A DNA stretch of 64,000 nt from Phocaeicola abscessus CCUG 55929 (GTDB lineage: Bacteria; Bacteroidota; Bacteroidia; Bacteroidales; Bacteroidaceae): NCBI RefSeq assembly GCF_000312445.1, contig NZ_HE997186.1, positions 143,379 through 207,378 on the forward strand. Reading direction: 5' to 3'. Below the pieces are notes generated by a model. That model was not told where the DNA came from. It saw only the letters and a program-made list of their open reading frames with translations, and did not search any database. Below, piece by piece: positions 53,791-62,723 of this stretch (positions are counted from its first letter, which is position 1; each line of letters begins with the position of its first letter). Position numbers and translations under genes: made by a program.

Positions 53791-54388
53791 ATGAAAAGAC
53801 TTGTTGAAACCCATTCGTTCGGGAAATTGTTCCCGGACAATTTGACTGTAGCAGAATTGCGTACTGTAACGGACGGCTTCATCGATGAAATCATCAACCT
53901 TTGTGAAGTGGAAGAGTCGTTTCCCTCGCTGTTTCGTACACTTCATTACACACGCTTCCGCCTGCAATCTCTCGACGAAGCATCGTCCTCCGCAAACGGA
54001 ATGGGGAAAAAATATATCGGAGCTACTCTTTGTCATTGACACGGAACTGGAATTGTTGAAGATGCGGATACGGGGAAACCTGCCGACCATACCCGACAAA
54101 CCTGCCAAGCAGTTTTGCTGGATAGGCAAAGCGACCGACTTAGTTGAACTCCTTTATGCCCTTGACACCTGCGATTGTATCAACGATGGCGAAATCGGAG
54201 TGGAGGAATTGGCAGACGCCTTTTCTGAAATCTTTGGTATAGAAATCAAGAACTGCTACAACGTCTATATGAACATGAAACGTCGCAAGGATGACAGTCG
54301 CACCTATTTTCTTGATGAACTTCGAGAGAAACTTAACAAGCGTATGGTGGAAAGCGACCAGAAAGGCGGCAAGTTCAAGAAGCGGTAA
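53791..54388 (+). pseudogene. rteC: RteC family protein, frameshifted and short
   Basis: Frame 1 from 53791 reads 'MKRLVETHSFGKLFPDNL...FPSLFRTLHYTRFRLQSLDEA'. After a GGGGAAAAAA run (54003-54012) it must move to another frame to continue 'ISELLFVIDTELELLKMRIRGNLP...FCWIGKATDLVELLYALDTCDCINDGEIGVEELADAFSEIFG', the RteC signature. RteC activates excision genes in CTnDOT-type conjugative transposons. A one-base indel breaks the gene here, and even the joined product (about 198 residues) is shorter than usual. No rteA or rteB homologue is adjacent. Confidence 0.78.
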
Positions 54389-54473
54389 TTGCATTCAAAT
54401 AATCAATCAGGCTTCCCCAAACGAGAGGGAAGCCTGTTTTTTTATCCATAAAGAACAATACGATGTAAAATGG

Positions 54474-54890
54474 CTACTGTCGATGTTGCCATTTCTCTTG
54501 AAATTCACGAGTCAGTTGCACGATTTCACCTCCGATTATTGCTAATTCAAGTGTCAGTTTCTCCAACTTTGCGAGCATGGCAAAGGCTTTCTTCTCTGTA
54601 AAGTTGCTCTTCATTGCAACTACTGTCTGGTTGTAATTGACTCCCACACTGCGGAATTGTCCATACAAAGTCGTCAGCTTTTGATAATAATCAAGCAACG
54701 AACGATCCACTTTTATCACCCGAAAAGTCTCATTAAAGATTCTTGCCTTGATGAATAGTGACAGACTTGGTACACCGCTTTCCTCTTTCATCGTGAGGAA
54801 ATGAGCGTATTCCGTCGGTGTGAAATTGACCGAAACACGCTTTTCTGTCTTCTCTTTGGAGCGTGCGCTCCGAATGTTCTTCACTTTCAT
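54474..54890 (-). CDS. MobA-like mobilisation accessory protein (CTnDOT type)
   Basis: A 138-residue protein: a basic start, then 'EKRVSVNFTPTEYAHFLTMKEESGVPSLSLFIKARIFNETFRVI' (ribbon-helix-helix) and 'YQKLTTLYGQFRSVGVNYNQTVVAMKSNFTEKKAFAMLAKLEKLTLELAIIGGEIVQL'. It matches the small DNA-binding mobilisation protein that precedes the relaxase in Bacteroides conjugative transposons. Here the relaxase and coupling-protein genes are missing downstream, where the rteC remnant lies instead. It faces the candidate oriT region at 55003. Confidence 0.82.
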   Translation of the reverse strand: MKVKNIRSARSKEKTEKRVSVNFTPTEYAHFLTMKEESGVPSLSLFIKARIFNETFRVIKVDRSLLDYYQKLTTLYGQFRSVGVNYNQTVVAMKSNFTEKKAFAMLAKLEKLTLELAIIGGEIVQLTREFQEKWQHRQ

Positions 54891-55589
54891 TTCTTACTTT
54901 GGATTTTAGTGTTTTACGGCATAACCAGCATTCGAAATATGACATTTTCTCTTTCAAGAAAAACGACTTCGGAGTTTTTTTCAGCCCTCTCGGGGAGCAA
55001 GGGTTTTATGCTGCAAAAACGGAGTCGTGCTGCATAAAACATACCTTGCTATTTGCCCGATGCAAATAAGTCCGTCCATGAAGGACGAAAACAAATCACT
55101 CCATTATGTCTCGAAAGCTTAGGTTTACCGCTTGGGTGCAAAATTACTAAGCGTCATGTCTAACTCCATTACCTCATATGAAGCCACAACTATCCAAATT
55201 GACGCCACAAGTACGCACTAAAGGAAATCACACTGATTACAGCATCACCGAGCCATATATTTGCACTGTCGAATATGTCGGTGAGGGTGTGCGTCTTCGA
55301 TAACATCACGTTTCGATGAGCGATATGAGCGAGGGGGAATAGCAAAGAACATATCCTTGATTCTTTCACTCGAACGTGGGAATGTGCGAAAGCAGATACA
55401 ATCGAACGATTGTATTGATGGACACCAATGAACATCTCCACAGAAAGGGTATGAACAAAAGGATGTAGCCCTGCTGGTACAAGTCGACTGTTGGGCATAT
55501 CTTCGATAGCGGACGTATTCATCTTCATCGGTAAATATACCGACAACGAAATGAACAGTGAATTGTACGACAATAAAAATTAAGGAAGT
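54891..55589. other. Non-coding stretch with candidate oriT; remnant of tra/mob intergenic region
   Basis: About 700 nt between divergent MobA-like and DUF3408 genes, the position of oriT in CTnDOT-like elements. The ParA-like gene expected between mob and DUF3408 was not found. Only short frames exist, such as 55178-55306 (MKPQLSKLTPQ...) with no family. The 54960-55060 part holds an inverted repeat (see next entry). Confidence 0.5.
55003..55040. other. Candidate oriT inverted repeat
   Basis: GTTTTATGC (55003-55011) and GCATAAAAC (55032-55040) are perfect 9-bp arms, with near-symmetric flanks (AAGG/CCTT). They lie about 110 nt upstream of the MobA-like gene. No nic site can be assigned without a relaxase. 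Confidence 0.4.
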
Positions 55590-56018
55590 ATGACAGAGAA
55601 CAAAAACGGCAAGGTAGATCCCGTTGCCATCCGAGAACTTATTTCACAGGGTATTCCCATGAAAAGAAAAGAGAGTGAGATAAAACATTCTCAATCTGAA
55701 GAGCTGTGTGTTGAATCGGAACGTCCAAATGACGAACCTATGTCAAAGGATTTTTCAAGAGTCCCAAGAAGAGAAAGGCGAAAACCCGACAAAGGCGATT
55801 ATGAGTCGCTTTTCATCTGTCGCAATACTTTGAAAAATCGCAAGACCATCTATATTGCCAAAGAGTTACAGGATACATTGGCGGAGATAGTCATGTCTAT
55901 GAGGAATAGGGATATGACCATCGGCATCTATGTGGAAAACATCATCCTCCACCATCTTGAGACCTACAAGGATGAAATCAACAGGTTGGCGGAGATAAAA
56001 TTCAAGAAGCTGTTGTGA
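55590..56018 (+). CDS. DUF3408 protein (CTnDOT TraB/TraC-like)
   Basis: A 142-residue protein with a disordered N-terminus and the DUF3408 domain: 'YESLFICRNTLKNRKTIYIAKELQDTLAEIVMSMRNRDMTIGIYVENIILHHLETYKDEIN', a ribbon-helix-helix-like DNA-binding segment. In CTnDOT-like elements it lies at the start of the tra operon beside a ParA gene. No further tra gene follows here, so it marks a truncated transfer region. Confidence 0.88.
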   Translation: MTENKNGKVDPVAIRELISQGIPMKRKESEIKHSQSEELCVESERPNDEPMSKDFSRVPRRERRKPDKGDYESLFICRNTLKNRKTIYIAKELQDTLAEIVMSMRNRDMTIGIYVENIILHHLETYKDEINRLAEIKFKKLL

Positions 56019-56133
56019 GGCATTTAGCAATGGCTTTTTGTTACTTTTGAGCCGTATCAACTCACTGTCAAAAGTAACGAAGTGTTTTTCATTGGGGAGG
56101 GCTTTGTCCATCCGAAGCATAAAAAAGAAAAGG

Positions 56134-56163
56134 AGCGGTCGGCAAATCTTCCGACCGCTTTAC
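56134..56163 (+). terminator. Hairpin after the DUF3408 gene
   Basis: AGCGGTCGG pairs with CCGACCGCT across an 8-nt loop, followed by TTTACTT. It is a plausible terminator for the DUF3408 transcript. Confidence 0.6.
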
Positions 56164-56696
56164 TTCATCTGTTCTTCTTGAATGATTATTTTTGATTTTA
56201 TGCGGATTCCAGAGGAGAGGGAGATTGAGTTTCAATTTTTCTTTTTCTCTGTCCTCTCGTTTCCGACATTTTTTTTGCGTATTTCCGTCGGGTCGGTCGT
56301 TTTCGTTTCAAGGCGATAAAAAGGTAGGGCTTAGGACAAACAAGGTTTTACGGCGAGAATACTACCTGCAATGAAATGGAAGTGTGGAGATTGTCGTCTA
56401 AACGGCTTACCGCCTCGACCTTTTTGTCCGTAGAAGCCCGGAACTACCTTTGCCGAAGAGAACGAAGACCGATCCCGAAGCGAATACATAGAGTAGAATG
56501 TGAAGTGGAACACGGCAGAGGACAGAGCGAAAAAATGAAAGGCAGTCTTCACAAGTAAGACTGCCACAACAATGAACAATAAGATGAAAAATATAATCAG
56601 TTGTCTGAATAGAGAGCCGTCAGAAAAGAAAAACGGAGAAAGTTTCGTCTTTCTCCGTAGATAGTATTACCTTTGCAATGGGTTATCCGAGTTATG

Positions 56697-56768
56697 CAAA
56701 GCGTTGTATATCATTGCAGAAGATAGGTCGCTAAATCATCACCTACTGCACTTCATAACTCATTCGGC
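56697..56768 (+). repeat. Duplicated leader segment, copy A (before the HNH gene)
   Basis: AAAGCGTTGT...CATTGCAGAAGATAGG...ACCTACTG...TTCATAACTCAT aligns with 57626-57694 at roughly two bases in three. It lies about 80-150 nt before the HNH start, downstream of a TACCTTTG element. Confidence 0.55.
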
Positions 56769-56843
56769 TGTTTATAACCCATTACGCAGATTTATTATGA
56801 GATAGATTACCCCCTTTTCTGATATATATTCGCCCAAAGTATA

Positions 56844-57524
56844 ATGAAATCACGAATAGCTATACCACAGTTGGCAAAAGTAAGAGCCATACTTCAGAAA
56901 GAAATCGGATCAGTTTGTCCTTTTTGTCAAAATGACGATGTTGGGCATTTTGAGATTCATCATATAGATGAAAATCCTACAAACAACGAAATAGGGAATT
57001 TACTTTTGCTTTGTCCTACTTGTCATTCAAAAATCACCAAAGGCGATATTACAAGTATTGATGTGTACAAAAAGAAACTTTTGCTTTTAACCACTCCGAC
57101 ATCAAACAAAAGTAATTCTGAGAAAATTGTAAACTTTAACAATAATGTAGAAAATGCCATTGTCGGGGACAATAATAATATTTCAATAAAACAGACGAAG
57201 AAAACGGTAAAACAAAAATATCCAGAAGGCTGTATAGGTTTTGATACGATAAAAGCAAACTATATCGGACATCTAATTAAACGATATAATGAATATAAAG
57301 AGTATGAGGTGGGAAAAGAAAATATGAACTATGCAGCATTTTCTTCTCATCTAAAAAAACGATATAAAATAGGTCCAACAAGGACTCTCTATAATTTACC
57401 AATTGAGAAATTTGAGGAATTAACAATATATATTCAAACTCGAATAGACAAAACAACACTTGCTAAAATGAAAGGGCGAGGACATAAAAACTACTCAACA
57501 TTCTCAGAATATGCAGATGAATAG
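56844..57524 (+). CDS. HNH endonuclease-domain protein
   Basis: A 226-residue AT-rich gene. The HNH fold near the N-terminus has 'CPFC' (25-28), 'HFEIHHIDENPTNNEIGNLLLLCPTCHSKI' (His39/His40, the Asn and the CPTC zinc pair 57-60, His61). A low-complexity linker ('VNFNNNVENAIVGDNNNISIKQ') joins it to an unknown helical C-terminal domain (about 130-226). It is probably a DNA nuclease of a defence module. Composition differs sharply from the surface operon, suggesting separate origin. It stands 208 nt before the DUF4238 gene. Confidence 0.85.
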   Translation: MKSRIAIPQLAKVRAILQKEIGSVCPFCQNDDVGHFEIHHIDENPTNNEIGNLLLLCPTCHSKITKGDITSIDVYKKKLLLLTTPTSNKSNSEKIVNFNNNVENAIVGDNNNISIKQTKKTVKQKYPEGCIGFDTIKANYIGHLIKRYNEYKEYEVGKENMNYAAFSSHLKKRYKIGPTRTLYNLPIEKFEELTIYIQTRIDKTTLAKMKGRGHKNYSTFSEYADE

Positions 57525-57625
57525 ATTAGTAAATGAGTTGCATTTGATATGATTTTTGTATATGTGTGGTAATGTGTAAGCTTGGAGCTTTGTATTTTAT
57601 ACCATATGGTAGAGGCTAATGTCAA

Positions 57626-57694
57626 GCGTTAAAGCATTGTGTCCATTGCAAAGACAGGCTACTTAATTATTACCTATCGAAATTCATTATTCAT
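57626..57694 (+). repeat. Duplicated leader segment, copy B (before the DUF4238 gene)
   Basis: AAAGCATTGTGTCCATTGCAAAGACAGG...ACCTATCG...TTCATTATTCAT resembles copy A at 56697-56768. It ends about 40 nt before the DUF4238 start. Confidence 0.55.
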
Positions 57695-57732
57695 ATTCTT
57701 TTGTGTAATTTTAAACCTATTGTAAATTCATA

Positions 57733-58713
57733 ATGAAACAACACTATATCCCAAGATGCTATCTGAAGAGATTTTCTGATAACGACAAGAGTCTTTTTAC
57801 ATACGATAAGCTGCAATCAAAGGTATATCCAGCCAGTATGATGTCTGTCTGTTGTGAAGATGATATGTACTCTATTTCAGATTCATATGTCGAAAAGAAT
57901 AACAAGAAATCCGGGAATAATCTCAATAGATTGTCGATAGAGCATGACCATTTTGCCAATTTAATAGAGCCAAACCTCTCTCAGCTTTTACAATCCATAG
58001 ATGTCATAAAGGACGAATGGATTTCGGGTAAGGAACAATACCGTTTACAGTTTGAAGAGAAAAGAGAACTAGCATTGCATCTTGTTACTCAATTTTTTCG
58101 ACATCCTCTATTAAAAGATTCAACAGTTGACGACTATCTCAGGATGGAGAGAGCAGGAATTGACATGGTGAAATATTTTCTAGCCAAAGAAAAAGGAGAT
58201 GAATCTATTAATAATCTGGAAATAGACATAGAATGTGAAGCACCAGTTCTCCATGCACAGTTAACCTATTTAGATGATGAGACTCTTATGGATTTTGCTA
58301 ATGCGATAGCAAATAATATATGGATGTTTCTCGTAAGTGAAAATGATGATTTCTATACAAGTGATTTTCCAATTATTGTTGAGCCTCATGTGAAAAATGC
58401 ACGTCCTATGTATATGGGACTTGCTCAATATGGAGGAGAGTTGACATTCCCATTATCACCGACTCTAATGATAGTAGTTTTTGACAGAGGGTATTTTAAA
58501 GAAAAGGAGAAGTATGACTGCACATTCTCAATTGCAACTGATAAAGAAATCAGGCGCCAAAACATATTAAGATACTTCTATGCTAAACGACATGTTTTTA
58601 GTGCTAAGAAGGACTTTAAACTTATTGATATGATATATAAATTAGAAGGTCATCATATTTTCGTCAACTCTAATTTCAAGTCTAAAATTGTAAGTGGCCT
58701 AGGGAAGTATTGA
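57733..58713 (+). CDS. DUF4238 protein
   Basis: A 326-residue protein beginning 'MKQHYIPRCYLKRFSDNDKSLFTYDKL', the DUF4238 signature with its conserved His. 'LVTQFFRHPLLKD', 'NNIWMFLVSENDDFYTSDFPIIVEP' and 'LTFPLSPTLMIVVFDRG' fit the rest of the family. DUF4238 genes are frequent in defence islands, but the activity is not established. It ends 6 nt before the nuclease gene, so the two are one operon. Confidence 0.88.
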   Translation: MKQHYIPRCYLKRFSDNDKSLFTYDKLQSKVYPASMMSVCCEDDMYSISDSYVEKNNKKSGNNLNRLSIEHDHFANLIEPNLSQLLQSIDVIKDEWISGKEQYRLQFEEKRELALHLVTQFFRHPLLKDSTVDDYLRMERAGIDMVKYFLAKEKGDESINNLEIDIECEAPVLHAQLTYLDDETLMDFANAIANNIWMFLVSENDDFYTSDFPIIVEPHVKNARPMYMGLAQYGGELTFPLSPTLMIVVFDRGYFKEKEKYDCTFSIATDKEIRRQNILRYFYAKRHVFSAKKDFKLIDMIYKLEGHHIFVNSNFKSKIVSGLGKY

Positions 58714-58719
58714 TACTTT

Positions 58720-60654
58720 ATGGCAAATACTCATATGGTTAGAAAAAGAAAACACACAAAGAAGAAAAGACAGTCCCCTAAGGCTAAGAAGAAAAAGACA
58801 GTAGTTAGACAATGTGCTAATACTTCAAATCCATTTGAATTACAAATGCATGCTATGGGCAAGTATCTACTTAAAGTCTCTAAAGATAAAGATGGTATTA
58901 AAACTGCTCTAAGAGAGCATATTGAGATAGTTGAGGGTTATTTTAGAAAATACGATTCAGTTCAGCTACTTGGAAGCATTGGATTATATCTGTTAGAACA
59001 CCTACCAAACATTGAAAAGCACTTTATAGCTCAGATGAATGGCACAGATATGCGTCTGGATGAAAATGCAGAAGTGATAGCAGAATATGCTATGAATTTT
59101 GGACTTGCATTACCCAATGATGGGAAAGACACCCCCACAGATGATGTCATAAAGGATTTGAGAGAAAAACTGAAGACTTTGTTTGTAGCTTATATGCATC
59201 TTGATATGCCATTAGGTGACGAGCCTATCCAATTTATTGATTGGATGATTCATATGGATACCATCGCTGTTCGTGGCGATGGTTATCAAGTTCATGTGTA
59301 TGAAGTATTTAAAGAAATGTTCTTCCCACATACGCCCTTTTACCAACAGCAATTCGGCTATAGTGTTGACCAACTATTTGATTTCTTTATGGATCTGGAA
59401 AATAGGGTTATATGCAAGATATGTAGCCAAGATACTATCTATGGTGCAACAAAGATGCATGATCGGTGGGTGAAATGGGAAGAAAAGGCTTTTGGCCCTA
59501 TTGGTAATGAAGCTAGATTAGAGAATAAAGATTTCTCAAAAGGTATATTTGGTGCGTTCTTTGAAGCAAACCCAGATGTGCCGCATACGGAAGATGGCAT
59601 GCAATTCCTTATGTATCAACCAGATGATTATAGAGGATCTGATATGATATTTTGGGTCTATCCTCAAAGCGAGGTGGAGACAAGAATCCTAGATTCTCTT
59701 TCTATGAAATTTGGTGATAATTCTGCTTTTCTTGTAGAAAGCGAATTTAAAGGCAGTATTATGAATGGTCATAGTATTTTTGAGAAGCCGTTCGTTAAAG
59801 ATGGTGATAAATATTATTGCTTTACTCCTATGATTCCACATAGAAATCTGTTCTTGATTGCAGAAAAGCTTATGATGCGCAATGGAGTCTATTACCAGAA
59901 GAATTTCCAGCAGAACACGTCTCCGATTAGCCGAGATGTTTATATTGAGAGTAAAGTAAAGTCTGTCATGAAGTCATTTCTGCCAGATGTTACGTTTTAT
60001 CCTTCTGTACATTATAAAATAGTGGAGGAAGGGGTAAAAAAGAATCCAGAACTGGATATTCTTGGTGTTTCTGATAAGGCAGTCTATATTATTGAAGTTA
60101 AAGCCCATGAACTTTCTTATAAAGACAGAGTTAGGTTAGATGGAGCCAAGGGTAAGTTCAAGGCATCTGTTGCTGAGGCATGTAAACAATGCTGTAGAGC
60201 TGCTGATTTTATTTATAATTCTACAAAACCTGAATTTGGCACACAAGAAGGAACAGTTATTATTGATAAGAAGAAGCCAATATATAAGATAGCTGTAACC
60301 TTCCAACATTTTTCTTCATTGTTTGGACAGATGGATAAGCTTGTGACTGCTGGTTTGATGGAGGAGCATTTCCGTGATACATGGGCTGTGTCATTGTTTG
60401 ATTTGATGGTCGTTGCTGATTTTGTTGAATCAGAGGATGAGTTTTTATCCTATCTTGATATGCGAAAAATAATTAATACGAATCATAGTACATTTCATGA
60501 CGAACTTGATTTGTTGGGGCAGTTCTTGAATGAAAATCTTGCTGACAAGGTAACTTCCGACAAGCCTATGAAGATTATTGGTGGTTCTGGTGATATTGAT
60601 GAGGAATATGCTAAAGATTTCTATATTCCTATGGACTTTGGCTTTGGAGAGTAA
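58720..60654 (+). CDS. Large protein with PD-(D/E)XK nuclease-like domain
   Basis: A 644-residue protein. The first 30 residues are very basic ('KRKHTKKKRQSPKAKKKKT'). A long helical region of unknown family follows. Residues 410-560 look like a PD-(D/E)XK nuclease: 'PELDILGVSDKAVYIIEVKAHELSY' gives Asp446, Glu459 and Lys461 in D-x12-ExK spacing. The C-terminus is acidic. It starts 6 nt after DUF4238 and is AT-rich like it. I infer a two-gene nuclease system, probably anti-phage, but no family name can be given. Confidence 0.75.
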   Translation: MANTHMVRKRKHTKKKRQSPKAKKKKTVVRQCANTSNPFELQMHAMGKYLLKVSKDKDGIKTALREHIEIVEGYFRKYDSVQLLGSIGLYLLEHLPNIEKHFIAQMNGTDMRLDENAEVIAEYAMNFGLALPNDGKDTPTDDVIKDLREKLKTLFVAYMHLDMPLGDEPIQFIDWMIHMDTIAVRGDGYQVHVYEVFKEMFFPHTPFYQQQFGYSVDQLFDFFMDLENRVICKICSQDTIYGATKMHDRWVKWEEKAFGPIGNEARLENKDFSKGIFGAFFEANPDVPHTEDGMQFLMYQPDDYRGSDMIFWVYPQSEVETRILDSLSMKFGDNSAFLVESEFKGSIMNGHSIFEKPFVKDGDKYYCFTPMIPHRNLFLIAEKLMMRNGVYYQKNFQQNTSPISRDVYIESKVKSVMKSFLPDVTFYPSVHYKIVEEGVKKNPELDILGVSDKAVYIIEVKAHELSYKDRVRLDGAKGKFKASVAEACKQCCRAADFIYNSTKPEFGTQEGTVIIDKKKPIYKIAVTFQHFSSLFGQMDKLVTAGLMEEHFRDTWAVSLFDLMVVADFVESEDEFLSYLDMRKIINTNHSTFHDELDLLGQFLNENLADKVTSDKPMKIIGGSGDIDEEYAKDFYIPMDFGFGE

Positions 60655-60992
60655 TAAGTGAAGCTTTTGCATAACACATATTTATAAGTAAATGGGATTT
60701 AAGAAGAGGCTTGCTAAAACAGAAAATACACCTTCTGAGGCTGTACTTTACCATGAGAACAGACTGTGCTAAAACAAAAAGCCATACAAAAGACGACTCT
60801 GTGAAAATAACTTAGAGGAAATTCTTTTTTCTCACGATATACTCTTATCTTTGCAGCAGACAAAGTGGTTCTTTGAAATGGCAAAATGAGGTAAAGTGTA
60901 GAAGTTCACTGGTTTCCTTATCGTTACCATCCCTTATTGGCAATCAAACTAATCTATTGGTTAGTTGATATTTACGAAATTTTCTATGTTTT

Positions 60993-62074
60993 AAGCAATG
61001 AAAGCTGAGGTGTTTCTGAATACCAGCTTTTTCTATCCATGCTCTTAATGGACGAGAAATCCAAGAAGGATTTGGTAGTCCCTCAAAAACGAGTTGCTCT
61101 GATTGTCTCGGTTCTCCGCAAAGTTTAAACGCCTGTTCCGAGATAGGCATATACTCTACCCCTTTTGTCTTTTTCTGAGTAAAAAGAAGTTTGGCTTGGT
61201 TACCTTCTATGGCAATTTCGTTCCATTTTAGCTTTTGAATGTCGCAATGTCTTAATCCTGTCAGAGCTGAGAATAGTGCAGCTCGTTTAAGGACATCACG
61301 TTCACATGGAGTATTAGCTAACTTATTCAGTTCATCAAGGGTCAAGTATTCCCTACGGGATTCTTGTTCCTGTATGCCTTTGATTTTTGCAGATAAATCA
61401 ATAGTTAAATATCCATCAATGAATGCCTGTTTGAGTGCTGCCTTAAAAATAGAAAAATATGTGGAAGCTGTGTTTCGTGATATTGTACCTTTCTTACTTC
61501 CACCACAAGGGGCGGACAACAAGAAAAACTTGAAATCTTCAGCTAATCGGTTGTCTATTTGTGAAAAGAGTAGCGTGTCTCCAGCAAACATTTTCAATAA
61601 AACATGCACTCTTTCCCAGTTTGTTTGAATTGAAACAGAACTATTACGGTGTCGCTTGTCTGCCACCTTATCAAAGTACTTGATAAAGTTTTGTTGCAAC
61701 CGTTCTTTCTGCTCTGCTTGTGCAATTTCTGTGTCACTGTACAAACTTGCATTATCATATTCACGCTGCCTAAGTTTTCTAACACTGTCAGCATAAATGC
61801 AGGCTTCTTGGTCTATTTCGCTTTTGCACAGGATAATTCCATTCAAATCTCGTTTAGGCTTGAATGTTTGGGTCGCTTCAGTTGTACGGGCCGTTCTACT
61901 TTTATCCCAGATAGGCGTAGTGATCGTTCTGTTTAGATACTCACGCACTCTCTGTGGAGAATCTTTGCCAACTACCCTCACAGGATAGCTTTCTATATAC
62001 AGGTACCATTCTTTTCGATAGGCACTCTTTCGTAATCGTACTGTTGCCTTTGTATTATCAAGTTCCTTTCTCAT
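60993..62074 (-). pseudogene. 5' part of the outer element's tyrosine integrase
   Basis: Residues 1-360 are a normal Bacteroides-type integrase: arm-binding start, SAM-like domain ('VSIQTNWERVHVLLKMFAGDTLLFSQI'), and catalytic domain with the first Arg intact ('ALFSALTGLRHCDIQKLKWNEI'). It reaches 'KHLSFHC' and then leaves the family with 'LKHRKFRKYQLTNRLV' and a stop at 60944. The HxxR box, second His and Tyr are missing and are found at 38231-38413. Joined, the protein would be about 418 residues, the normal size. Confidence 0.9.
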
Positions 62075-62087
62075 TGTATGTCGTGGA

Positions 62088-62645
62088 TTAGTGTTTATAC
62101 AAATTGTCTATCTCTGATTTTGGGGCATAGACGTAATTACCAATCTGCCTTGTTGGAATAGAATATTTGCGAATATGCAGATATACAGTACTATCATGGA
62201 TACCAAACTTCTTGGCTATTTCTCCAATCGTATAACAATTTTCAGGCTCAAGCCGATAAGTCTTTACTTCCGATTGTTTTTCTTTTCTTCTTTCATCGTA
62301 AGGACGTAGATTAAAACGTTCTTGTAAATCAGCTTTGCAAATACGTATCATCCTTAGTCCGAGGTTATAATAACGGACTTGTTTATTCCCGATTAAGCGA
62401 TAAAGGGAATCTCGTCCAATATCAAATAATACAGTTGCATCAGCTATTGAGAGATAAGGCTGGTTCTTCGGAACTCTCGCAGCCTTTTCTCTTTTCAATG
62501 CATCTAACAGCTCTTCCTTTTTTCTTTGTTTGTATGCAGCTTGAGAACAGTTCTTAGAGCAATATATAGAGGTAAGCGTCTTTGCAATAAAAGATTTACC
62601 GCAAATTTCGCATTTCCGCTCTATTTGAAATTTTGCACTCGCCAT
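62088..62645 (-). CDS. Zinc-finger plus double helix-turn-helix protein of the outer element
   Basis: A 185-residue protein. 'CEICGKSFIAKTLTSIYCSKNCSQAAYKQRKK' is a zinc-ribbon/MYND-like start, then two MerR/excisionase-like HTH segments ('YLSIADATVLFDIGRDSLYRLIGNKQVRYYNLGLRMIRICKADLQERF' and 'CYTIGEIAKKFGIHDSTVYLHIRKYSIPTRQIGNYVYAPKSEIDNL'). It sits 13 nt upstream of the integrase, at the attR end, as is usual in this element type. It probably controls excision or integrase expression. Confidence 0.88.
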   Translation of the reverse strand: MASAKFQIERKCEICGKSFIAKTLTSIYCSKNCSQAAYKQRKKEELLDALKREKAARVPKNQPYLSIADATVLFDIGRDSLYRLIGNKQVRYYNLGLRMIRICKADLQERFNLRPYDERRKEKQSEVKTYRLEPENCYTIGEIAKKFGIHDSTVYLHIRKYSIPTRQIGNYVYAPKSEIDNLYKH

Positions 62646-62723
62646 ACTATTTGTATCTATTTGATTATCAATCTGTCTTTTAAATTAAGTCGCACTTTAT
62701 CTCCCATTAAGTCGCGGCACAAA

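Larger units (their letters stand above)
56019..56843. other. 825-nt gene-free stretch with several hairpins
   Basis: No convincing gene. It contains stems at 56134-56159 (AGCGGTCGG/CCGACCGCT, terminator-like), 56541-56565 (GGCAGTCTT/AAGACTGCC) and 56634-56659 (ACGGAGAAAG/CTTTCTCCGT). It also holds a possible -7 element TACCTTTG at 56669-56676 and a leader segment at about 56697-56768 that recurs before 57733. Confidence 0.6.
38406..61000. mobile_element. Inner element (~22.6 kb) inserted in the outer element's integrase gene
   Basis: AAGCAATG occurs at 38406-38413 and 60993-61000 in the same orientation, at the exact points where the outer integrase coding sequence breaks off and resumes. 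The inner DNA begins with two tandem tyrosine recombinases facing inward and a RhuM-like gene. CTnDOT-type remnants (rteC, MobA-like, DUF3408) lie later. The GC content of 38.7-53.7 kb is clearly higher than the surrounding defence genes. An imperfect inverted repeat GGTAACGAaAAaGGAAA (38587-38603) versus GGTAACGATAAGGAAA (60913-60928, minus) near the ends may be arm sites. Confidence 0.8.

Noticed and set aside
55190..55573. 127-residue minus-strand frame before DUF3408
   Set aside because: No domain, no promoter or ribosome site, and atypical composition for this region.
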